64,000 nt of DNA from Knoxdaviesia capensis (lineage: Eukaryota; Ascomycota; Sordariomycetes; Microascales; Gondwanamycetaceae): contig LNGK01000002.1 in NCBI GenBank assembly GCA_001510575.1, positions 2,158,144-2,222,143 on the forward strand, given 5' to 3'. Both the position numbers and the translations under genes were made by a program. This document shows, piece after piece, positions 54,901 through 64,000 of this stretch (the first letter of the stretch is position 1; each line of letters starts with the position of its first letter). The notes under the pieces are model-generated. The model saw nothing but the letters and a program-made list of their open reading frames with translations, made no database searches and was not told where the DNA came from.

Positions 54901-56972
54901 CAACAGGACGACTAAGCTGGTTTGGGGCTGGTGCAAATGCATGATTGAACGACATCTTTGCGTTATTTTGCCATCAAGCGCACGCAATGCCAGCACATCA
55001 GCCAGGCCTAGAACAAACGGGAAAGGTTGCTGCAGCCTGCATTACACTACTGTACTGTACAGTACAGTCACACATACGCGGACAGCACAACACCAACGCA
55101 ACAGAAGGCAGGCGCATGTGTCTACATACTTTAGGCCCTTCCTTCTTTCGGTCCCTGACTTGGTGTGGCGCTCATCTCGGATGCCCCACCTGAGCCGGCC
55201 TATGCAAGGAACACACCCCGGTCGGGGCCAATCAGCGCCCTGGGCCGCCCACTAGCGCCAGGGGAAAAGTGTCTCTAGCCCCACCGCGAAATTGATTTCT
55301 TCCAGGGAAGCAGCGAGGGAGAGAGGAGCGAGGGAAACAGGGAAAATTATTCATCTTGGCAAGAACGAAAGAAAAGTTTTCGCTCGTTCTTTCCTCAAAT
55401 CTTTTCTTCGGCACATGACAGGATGGCGAAGACAGTGGTTTGCCGTGCCGTGTGTACTGTACTGGACTGTGCTGTGATTTTGGGTGTCTCTACGAATGAA
55501 CAGAGTGAGTGCATGCAGCCACTGCCAACTGTCAGCTTTACGAAGGCAAGTGCTGGCAGGTGCCCGTCATAGAGCTGATATGAAGAGACCCGTGCTGTTA
55601 ACAGTATATCCCGGCCAGCGACTGACTCCAACCCTCGTGCATCATATCGCGCTCTCTTATGCACGTCGGCCACCGCTCTGTTCTGTCAAGCAAGTCCACC
55701 CAGCCTTACACTATGCATTGCATTGCATTGCGTGGACTCAAGCCCGCGTGCACAAAAAGAGGAAAAAGACTGGAGCTGAATGCACCCTTCCGGGTCGTAC
55801 GCAGACTTTTGCGCCCCGGCTCTCGCATATCTTCGGCCCTTGGGAATGGTGACATGTTTTTTTTCTTCTTCTGTGTCCTTCAACCCGTTCCCCTTCGGGA
55901 ATCTGTCCATTTCTCTGCGAAAAAGTTTCCCGTGTCACGTTTGTCTTAGGCTTCAGGTCTTTTTTCCCCTCTGCTGACACGGCAAAACATTCCATCCCTC
56001 GCCCTCGCCATCAAGCAGCATCCCTCACGCAGATTCCCTCTGTTCATTTATGGCCGAGGTTCCCCAGGCCAAGGGGGACGAAGCCAGATACGGCAAGCTT
56101 CCAGTGTGTTCTTCCTCGGTGAGCCGATGAGAACCACCGTGTGATATCGGTCCGACCCTACTCTGTGTGGATGGGAGGAGACAAACGGTCGCCGGCGTTT
56201 GCCGACGGAGACGTGCAGGTGTCCTTTGACCTCTCCCAGTTGGCGGTGGACCGCGTATCCGGTTTGTGTGCAGGTCACCTGCACCCACCCTTGGGCCGGT
56301 CGGAATGCCGTCCCGTCGGTGACAGACACTGCCCGCAGTGTTGAGACCGGCCAGCTGTCCACACGAACACAGGGCATGGCGAAGGAGGAATGGGAGCATG
56401 CGAGAAGCGAGAGCCATCAAGCCTGTATCCGTTGGTTTCGGGGGCCGTCAAGCGCCTCTAGGATCCTGAGGGCACTCTCATGTTTTTCGAGCTAGGTCGG
56501 GTATAGATGGATGTACCTGCCTCCCTCTACAAGGCACCCAACAGCCAAACGTCACGTCTTCGCATCTCCGGCCAGGACCGACTCGACGGGTCGCAGGGTT
56601 GCCCGGTTTCCGGTCGCCCCAGCCCGACCTTGTAGACGGCTCCGATGAGCCATTGGGCAAGGACTCGGCCGCGCTCGATCGCTGTATTTGGCGCGTACAT
56701 GTAAACTCGGCATCATACCAGCGCGCTCCCTCTGTAACTTCATCCGTGTCATCCGTACTGCTACGTCCAGCCTCAGCCATCCTGAGACTGACACCGGAAA
56801 CGAACAGTGTGCCCCAGGTTGGAAAACATATCCAAAGTCTTTTCAGTGAGGCCACGATAAGGAAGAGTGCCACTGGCATGTCATTCTGAAACAGCGCTAT
56901 AGTGTCGTATGGCTATCTTGTCTGTCATCTTCCCGTAGTCAGCCTCTCAACTTCCATGATCCGAAGTCGGTG

Positions 56973-56986
56973 TTAGGGTTAGGGTT
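56973..56986 (+). repeat. Interstitial telomere-type repeat, (TTAGGG)2TT
   Basis: Two perfect TTAGGG units plus TT within the gene-poor spacer. Too short to mark a fused chromosome end by itself. Confidence 0.85.
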
Positions 56987-59900
56987 GGTTCTTCAGCTTT
57001 GCAGGAGGCCGACATTCTCACGCGTCACAGGAAGAAAAGGTGACCATAAGCTATGAGCTAGGCGCACGGTATCTATCGTTGCTCTTCATGGATCGGTGCT
57101 TTGTACAAACATCTCCCAATAGTAACCTGACAGGTGTCTCGGCCTTCCTCAGCCAGGCTATGGATCAAGAGAAACGCCGCACGTTCCCAGCCAATGCCCA
57201 GAGTTGCGGTGCGGAATCAAGAGAGCGTCCTCTCAACCTCTTCTCCCTTCTTCACCCAGCAAACTGACGCAGCAAAGCTGTCTTCCAGGAGTCCTCTGGG
57301 CAACTTGCGTCCTCCATCACCAACTAGTGGACCGGCCGAGCCGCCATCAGCCTCGAAGACAGGAGACAACTACGAGCTGGACATTTACAGTCTTTACGAT
57401 GAGTGTATATGAACTGATCAGTCCATTGTGTTAGTAAAGTTGATTCAGAAAAATGCCCTAAATGACCACAAAGCTTTCAGTGTCCCCGTATGATCGACCT
57501 ACGTTATGTCCTCCGGACACTCGATGATCCGGGCTTGTGAACACATCCAAGCTGATATTCGTTGGCGAAGAGGCACCGAGAAAGTATGCGTATAACACAT
57601 GGGTAGCAGTGGCGGTGTATTTTCTGCGTGTAGAGGAGAGTCTGAAGGAGCGAGATTGTCTGCTCGACTAGCGCACTACTGGATACGGGAACCAGCATCA
57701 TCCGGTGCCGATAACGGGAACATATACTACGCACTAGAAGGCTGTGTATACTGTCCGCGGGACGAACAGTCTCTCTCCTCTACCGACATTACTTCTCCAG
57801 ATTGAGGATGGATGGTATGTCGTTGGTAAATATAGACCCATTCGGTACAGCGGCCGCTACGAACACGACGACACAGGTCCAACCCAGAGAGGAGAGAGAC
57901 TTCTTAAACACAGCCGACGATCCTGCAAAGCCTAGGGGACTACCAAGGTGCCGAGTCAAGCGCCGCTGAGTCTGTTCGGCTGTGCGTGGACTGTGAAGTT
58001 ATATAAATTGTCCGCCGCCCCGCCCGGGATGTGTGTGAATCCGGCGATCCGATTCGGGAGGAAGCCCATGTCCACGCGACTGATTCGGCGAGCTTCCGAC
58101 ATACGCTTCCGGCGATATTTAGCTAGACCAAAGGATAAAAGACATTTCACAGTCCTTATTTTTTTAAATTTATATCAGTAATAGATTTTGAGTGTGGCCA
58201 TCTTTTGGCCTGGCCGTCCTGTACGGCCTCGGCACCACGCTTCGCCGGGCAAGGCACACCTGAAAAACCAGATCCAATTCCACAAGCGACAATGGAACGG
58301 TGCTCAGCCGCCACGTGCACATCCGGAAACGCAAACCTCCGGGGCGGCACCACACCCTCGTGAGTTGAGCCATTTCTTCGAAAATCATCTCCAGTATTAT
58401 TTCGCTGTTGTTGGTGTTACGTCGCGCGACCTGCTTGGGGGGTTCGCCAAAGCCTGGTGTATGTGCCGCTGTGAGCGCGAGGGCTGCTGGCAAGGCTTGT
58501 AGGGTGAGACCATGCTGTACAAGCGTACAGGATGTGGTAATCTTACACACACTGGAACTCCCAATACGCCGTATCGTATCCCAGCACCGCATAGCCGAAT
58601 GATATTGGACCTATTTTCGCCGTGCAGGACTGAATGTTCACTCTGAGCAGGGAAAAACGGCTAAGCCTCGCAGATGTGCCGATGTGCCTTGGACATCGCA
58701 TTGGGGTCCAATCGGAAGAAATCACAACGGGAGGATGACAGGAGAACTGAGGGAACGGCGAGAGATACACCGGAGAAGGTTCAACGACGTAACCTGGCCA
58801 ACAACGCGGAACGAAGTGTACAAACATGTGAGAGGTCTGACTGCTGGTTTGATTACAAGTTCCGAGCTGCAAGAAATAGGTTCAATATCTTGCAAGGCGA
58901 ACAGAGGAGTTGGGTTGATGGGGCATGAGGTGTGCTGAACAAGCAGTTTCGCCCAAGTTTTCGCGATCTCACAGCAGTTTGAAATACCACTACTTCACAA
59001 AAGAAACAAAATGCGAATATTGCCCGACGTGAAACTGAGGCCGGAGAGAAACTTTAGGGCCAAATGTTTCGCATATACTGCGCTTCACACCACCGCGGGG
59101 TTTGGCTGGGGGATTACAGGTCAGACGCTAATCACTGAGCGATGTCTCCGGTGGTGAGATTCGGTACGGCACTCAAGGGCTGTGTTAGATAAAAGTCAGA
59201 ATGAGAGAGGACCGACGCATAGACTGTAAGCAATATGCTTGGAACATGACAAGTGCCGTGGTGTACGTGCTGTGATGGCTATATGAGCGGAGGTCGGGCA
59301 GGACTTGATGAGATGAGTGCCAACCTCCCTCGTTTTGACTGTTGACATTTTGTGCACATACATATGGTACTTGTACGGGAACGAGATGCCGCGATATTAG
59401 GCCTGGCTATGCTCGTAAAGTTGGAGCCATGCGCCAATGTGGAGGAGAGTACCGAACAAAACAGAGGCGACAAATGAGAAGCCCGGTATCGTAAAAAATA
59501 GACACCTAAAATACACAGTACCGCAAATCCCCAAGAGGACAAAAACAGCAAAAGACTACGGTTGTCGTCTACGCCACGCTTCTCACTCCCCCCAGACGCC
59601 GAGAGGGCATAAGTAGTAAGATTACAAGGACCGTGGCAAGACGAAGGATATATGAACAAGCGTGAGAGGGGGTCAACTTGGCTTAGGTTGATTAGACACC
59701 CAAAAGAAGAAGCATAACTGATGTTAATTCAATCTTGACAATCTTGCCAAGCACCGGCGCTGGACTACGTGGTGACGATTTCGGGAACTAACCAAGCTCC
59801 GATTCTAGGCTGGGTGCTAGATCTAGGGCGCCCAGATGCACGGAAAGCGAAAACCATCTAGGCTGTGGTTGTGTCAAGTATCAGATGCCAGATCCTTCTC

Positions 59901-61560
59901 TTCAGTTGCGACCCAACTGTGGACATCGCTACACCCCACCACCACCGGCCACTGAGTAGCATCTTCTCTTTGTCCTGCGAGCGTGACATTGTGAGCTGGT
60001 CCAAGAGAAGAGCGGCGGGGTACGTACCAGGACACTCTGGCACCGCCGAGTGCTTCCCACCACCACCACCACAACGTCCCAAATCCCCAAAGCTTCTGTT
60101 TGGTCTTGTGGAATGTCGAAGGGCGGGTGTTTTGTGGCTGAGGAAGGCTCGGGGCCATTTGTATCCGAACACCAGAGCGATGTTCTTGTGGCGCTTACGG
60201 TTTTTGCGTCGAACGCCCCACAGAACAAAAGACCAAAAACAGATCAGGAAGGGACGCGCTTAACTTGGGTGTGGGATAAAAATAGATTTTCCTTCGCTTT
60301 CCTCAGCAGCAGGTCGCTTGTTTCGATTCTTTGCTGTACTGCAACACACCGTGACTTTCTGATAATCTCCTTTTCCTGTGATCTGCCACTGATGTCGCTG
60401 GCTGCGGGTGGCTCCCCCGAATGCAGTCCAATCTATATATATCAAATCCCTCCAAGATTCGTGGACGGCACCCCTTCGATCCGTGAGAAGCGGGCATGCA
60501 TGTCGTTGGCGGCCCACCATCTGCGCCAGCGGTTCCTTTGTTCTGCGCGACGGCCAACATTGGTTCTTTGTGTATATCTTCGGGAAGAAGACAATCGAAC
60601 GGCGGACCAAACCCTTTTCTGCACTGCCCCGGAATGAGAGAATCGCCGGAAGCGCGTGATTATCACAAGAGAACAAGTCCTGCCTGGGATTTCCGATCCC
60701 TGTGCCAGACGCCGTATGTTGGCCTGGGGAAGAGACCGTGGGTAGTCTCTGCATTGCTGATCATCTCGTCTAAGAGAGTGCTGGCCGCAATGTAAAAAAA
60801 AGACAAAAAAAAAAAAGAAGACTTGGGCCGCCTCTCGCCAACGTGTATTGGCGGCCAAAATCCTACCCAGACTTTGGGCTCCTCCCGGGGATATCTTGCG
60901 CCTTTTTTTTTTTGCCTTGCTTATTCCTGCTTATACGTTCTCACGCACGCTATGCAAGCCGGAGACGTCGAAATACGTGGTTGCACCATAGCCCATGCAA
61001 TGCCTTTCCCTCCCCCGCCCAAACCCTCCATCCTCCACTATATACTCAAAGTTGAGAGAGAGATTGTCCCTATAAGACACCCTAGGTACGCGTTTCTAAT
61101 ATGGGGAACGGCAACACAAAAGCCACAGCCAGAAAAAAAAAAGAGCCAAGCCTGCACTTCCGCCCGTGCCTTAAAACACCACCAATATAGGCGATCCGCC
61201 AATATCAACGACCCAGCAGCACAGCCTGCACGGATCTCTGGTAATCCGGCGGGGCGGCAGTTCTTATTTCTCACAACCACAGGAAACTGCATGTCCTGTA
61301 CACACTGTAGGGAATAAGCACCGAAGAGACAGGGGCAGAGAACCAGTGGCCTGCTCCACCCGGCCTTGTCCACCCACCGTTGCACCCGGACCGCTCTGCC
61401 ACATCTTTTTCTGCTCTTCCTGCCTGGGCTGGTCTCCACGGACCTCCACATACACACACACCCAACCTTGACACCGTAGAGTGAATCCCTTCGGACGAAA
61501 CAAGTGTGGGTGGCTTGGTGAGAACAATGAACGGGGGAGTGTGTGCATGAGTGAGCGTGA

Positions 61561-61602
61561 GCGTGTGTGTGAGAGAGAGGGAGAGAGAGAGTGTGTGTGT
61601 GT
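61561..61602 (+). repeat. GT/GA microsatellite in the cupin promoter
   Basis: GT units, then an imperfect GA run, then GT units again, 350-390 bp upstream of the cupin ATG. Confidence 0.8.
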
Positions 61603-61676
61603 GCATCCTTCCAACACCCGCTCTTCGCTTGTCCTGTTCTGACCTGACCTGCATCCGACCTCTGCCTGGCAATCTG

Positions 61677-61682
61677 TATAAA
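61677..61682 (+). promoter_or_regulatory. TATA box of the cupin gene
   Basis: TATAAA about 265 bp before the ATG, followed by a continuous CT-rich tract (about 61715-61925). A TATA box then CT block is the usual layout of strongly expressed filamentous fungal promoters. Confidence 0.6.
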
Positions 61683-61947
61683 GATGGCCGGTGTCTTCCC
61701 GCTTGGATTCTGCTTTTCATCTCCTTTCTCTCCCTCCTCTCCACCCTCATCTTCCTCAGCTTTCTTTCCATCTTCATCTTATCTTCAATCTTCCTTGTTA
61801 TATCCGAGTCTCTCTTCTCACTATCTTCTTTAATACCACTCTCACATCTCACATCTCACACCACACCTCACACTACACCCTCACCTCTTCTTCTTCTCAC
61901 TTCTTAATATCTAATCACCCTCTCCTCCCTCCCAACCCACCGCAACC

Positions 61948-62761
61948 ATGATCTTCGCCCCTGCCACCGTTGCCATCCTGGCTCTTGCCGCCTCGGCCGT
62001 TGCCGCTCCGGCCCCCACCACCCCCGAGGCTCCTCCGGCCGCGGCTCCCACCCTGAGCCTGGTCCAGCAGCTGATGCTCGCGCCTCTGTACGTCTAGAAC
62101 CCCAGGATCTTCTTTCCTTTCTTCTTTCTTTCTTCCCGGTTACACCCTACTCACATTTCCCCCCCTCCCCCCCTGCAGTGCTGTCGACCGCTTCTCCCTC
62201 CTGCCCAACAACGCCGACTTCGTGTTCAACCTGAAGCCCGAGATCCCGGCCGACCGCGGCGGCGCGCTCAAGGCCGCCAACCGCAAGACCTTCCCGGCGC
62301 TGGTCGGCGCCAACGCCGGCATGGCGGTGGGCGTGGTCAAGCCGTGCGGCATCAACACGTTCCACGTGCACCCGCGGTCGACGGAGCTGCAGATTGTGGT
62401 CTCCGGCACGCTGGTGACCGAGATGATGCCGGAGAACGGCGTGCTGGACAAGGACGGCAAGCGCCGCGTCATCCGCAACACGCTCGGCCCGTGGGACGTC
62501 ACCCCCTTCTACCAGGGCTCCGTGCACCACCAGTTCAACCCCGAGTGCCACCCCGCCGTCTTCGTCGCCTCCTTCTCCAACGAGGACTTCGGCACCGGCC
62601 AGGTCGTCGACGAGGTCTTCGTCGGCGACAAGAGCGCCATCATCGATACCTTCGGCGGCGTCTTCTCCGGCGAGCAGGTCGAGGCTATCCGCGGCAAGAT
62701 CCCTCCCAGCCTGGTCCAGGGCGTTCTGACCTGCATGGAGAACTGCAAGCCCAAGGCTTAA
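61948..62761 (+). CDS. Secreted spherulin/germin-like cupin
   Basis: Exons 61948-62087 and 62179-62761 encode 240 residues. MIFAPATVAILALAASAVAA is a signal peptide. Germin box 1 is visible as FHVHPRSTELQIVVSG, giving metal ligands His109, His111 and Glu116, and box 2 as QGSVHHQFN with His163, so the bicupin-monomer metal site is complete. The family (Physarum spherulin-1, plant germins) includes Mn-binding oxalate oxidase or superoxide dismutase activities, but many fungal members have no known activity. A Pro/Ala-rich linker of about 25 residues follows the signal. The CT-rich promoter and strong codon bias suggest high expression. Confidence 0.93.
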
Positions 62762-63552
62762 ACGGTCTCCTCTACACAATATCTCTGACCACCGCTTTCC
62801 TTCTCTTCTCTCATTGTCACCAAAAACCATCATGTTCATGCCGGACCGGGAGGGGAGTTTTTTATATAGACCATTTTAGATTTTCTTTTCATTTTTGAGG
62901 GGCTTAGGGGTCGGAGTTTCTTGTTTTGCGCTTTTCTCATGCTTCAGGAGGGGTTTTGCACACTGGGTATCGGGTCATGGAGTTGGTGATAGTTTCATTT
63001 TTATGTTTATTTTTATTTTTATTTTATTTTTTATTTTTTGTTTTTCATTTCTGCGCTTGATTTGTTTCTTCACTTCTCATTTGCTTGGAACGCCTTGCTC
63101 CAGCATTTCAATCCCAAATATTTTTGGGTCATTTTCCTGCTGTTCAACGTCTACGTGACTGACATTGTATCTTGGCGGTGGTATCTCCGATCCGCACCTC
63201 GACATGGTGTTCGGAGATGGAAACACGGAAAACTCTTTTTTTTTTTTTTTTAACCACCAAAAATCCAAAATCGGAGAAGAGAACCCCAAAAAATACAGCA
63301 CAGTGAAAAGGCCGGCTCGGGCTATTTTTGGATCTATATGACAGGATCTATAGGCGCCGACAGATTTCGGGGTTAAAAAATTAAATATTCGGGACGTGGT
63401 ATCGCGTGATTGGCAGAGGATTCGCCTGCATATGAGGAACTGCTCCTACAGCGCAGACGGAACCAAGAACAAAGAAAAGGAAACAAAGAGGAATGATAAT
63501 AATACATTGAATATACAAGCAATGCGCCACACTTGGGGGGCCTGTGTCGTTT
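62762..63552. other. Convergent 3' spacer between the cupin and MEF2 genes
   Basis: T-rich sequence with TTTTTA repeats at about 62995-63045 and an A/T-rich middle. No gene seen. Confidence 0.6.
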
Positions 63553-64000
63553 TTACAGATTGCGCTCCCGCGCGCCGGTAACCCGCGCCAGCTCCGCAAA
63601 CTCCATCGTCATCGAGTGCCGTCCGCCCGTCACGCTCCGCAGGTGGCTGTCGTAGTCAATCATCTCCTTGTACGGCACCAGCGCCGAGATCTCCACCCGC
63701 CGCACCGTCGACTTGGCCCGCAGCGTCGTGATGGTTTCGTACACGTCGGGCGGCGTGTAGATCGTGCTGACGTCGACCGGGCCGCCCCCGCCGCCGGGTC
63801 CCACCGCTGCCGCGCCGCCAGCCGGGTCCAGAGCCGCGGATGCTGCGGCTGCTGCGTCGGTCACGTCGCGCACTTCCAGCACATGGCCACCGGCACCGGC
63901 GGTGATGTCATGCTGCACCGTTCCGGCTGTGGACTGCGGGCAGGTGATGCGCACGCGCATGATGGGCTCCAGGAGGCTGACGGCGCTGCGGTCGCGGTGG
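63553..64000 (-). CDS. MEF2: Mitochondrial elongation factor G2 / ribosome-releasing factor 2, C-terminal part
   Basis: Partial: the 3' end of a gene that continues beyond 64000; 148 residues are seen. LLEPIMRVRITCP is the start of EF-G domain V. YTPPDVYE, VSALVPYKEMIDY-type sequence (here ALVPYKEMIDYDSHLRSVTG) and GRHSMTMEF are the end of it. An Ala/Gly-rich insertion with a GAGGHVLEVRD stretch precedes the YxPPD segment; a related insertion before YVPPD occurs in mitochondrial EF-G2. This factor, with RRF, splits ribosomes after termination in mitochondria. EF-G1 (Mef1) is less likely because it lacks the insertion. The rest of the gene is not available. Confidence 0.8.
   Translation of the reverse strand, partial: HRDRSAVSLLEPIMRVRITCPQSTAGTVQHDITAGAGGHVLEVRDVTDAAAAASAALDPAGGAAAVGPGGGGGPVDVSTIYTPPDVYETITTLRAKSTVRRVEISALVPYKEMIDYDSHLRSVTGGRHSMTMEFAELARVTGARERNL

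Larger units (their letters stand above)
51909..61947. other. 10 kb gene-poor spacer
   Basis: No protein of known family on either strand. Frames up to 203 codons occur (minus 54016-54627) without domain content. Isolated peptides with a protein-like look occur at 57134-57412 and 57744-57935, perhaps gene relics. The interval holds a (TTAGGG)2 motif (56973-56986), a 20-bp palindrome (55049-55068), and a tRNA-like hairpin structure (59088-59156). The last 900 bp is the cupin promoter. Decayed mobile DNA, non-coding RNA or lost genes could all explain it. Confidence 0.5.

Noticed and set aside
56051..56130. Exon-like frame MAEVPQAKGDEARYG followed by GTGAGC
   Set aside because: No convincing continuation downstream; several frames are open in the GC-rich stretch that follows.

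Overview
This is a 64 kb piece of nuclear chromosome from a filamentous ascomycete. The genes carry short spliceosomal introns (GT...CTAAC...YAG, mostly 60-130 nt), start downstream of pyrimidine-rich leaders, and often have GC-rich third codon positions. The protein set fits Pezizomycotina, and a KapC-type bZIP factor points to Eurotiomycetes (inference; no rRNA or other marker is present). Exon coordinates were worked out by hand from splice signals, reading phase and family conservation.

Layout. 0.5-8.6 kb: a divergent Rab-type GTPase faces the large Ski2-like helicase Slh1/ASCC3. 9.4-16.4 kb: a head-to-tail array of five related BTB/POZ-like genes, all on the plus strand; the first looks broken and the last has a long extra tail. 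17.3-23.6 kb: the SNARE YKT6, whose best gene model needs a 2-nucleotide exon, converges on a 1262-residue disordered protein. 23.6-30.6 kb: a 7 kb divergent spacer with no convincing gene but a young 400 bp Tc1/mariner-type MITE. 30.6-34.1 kb: profilin and the Golgi protein Got1. 35.5-40.4 kb: IES6, DAD4 and ARP5; IES6 and ARP5 encode partner subunits of the INO80 remodeller. 41.7-48.8 kb: a kapC-like bZIP gene with two long introns and a divergent PCI-domain gene (Thp1/PCID2 type, TREX-2). 50.2-51.9 kb: a GPI-anchored SUN-family (GH132) wall protein. 51.9-61.9 kb: ten kilobases without a supportable gene. 61.9-64 kb: a secreted spherulin/germin-like cupin and the 3' end of a mitochondrial elongation factor G2 gene running off the window.

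Most genes are housekeeping: vesicle traffic (Rab, YKT6, Got1), actin (profilin), chromatin and chromosome segregation (IES6, ARP5, DAD4), ribosome rescue and mitochondrial translation (SLH1, MEF2) and mRNA export (PCI protein). They do not form one pathway. The clearest accessory element is the BTB array, a lineage-expanded family with a conserved gene structure, rapid divergence and no obvious partner genes. The clearest gene-structure oddity is the YKT6 microexon.
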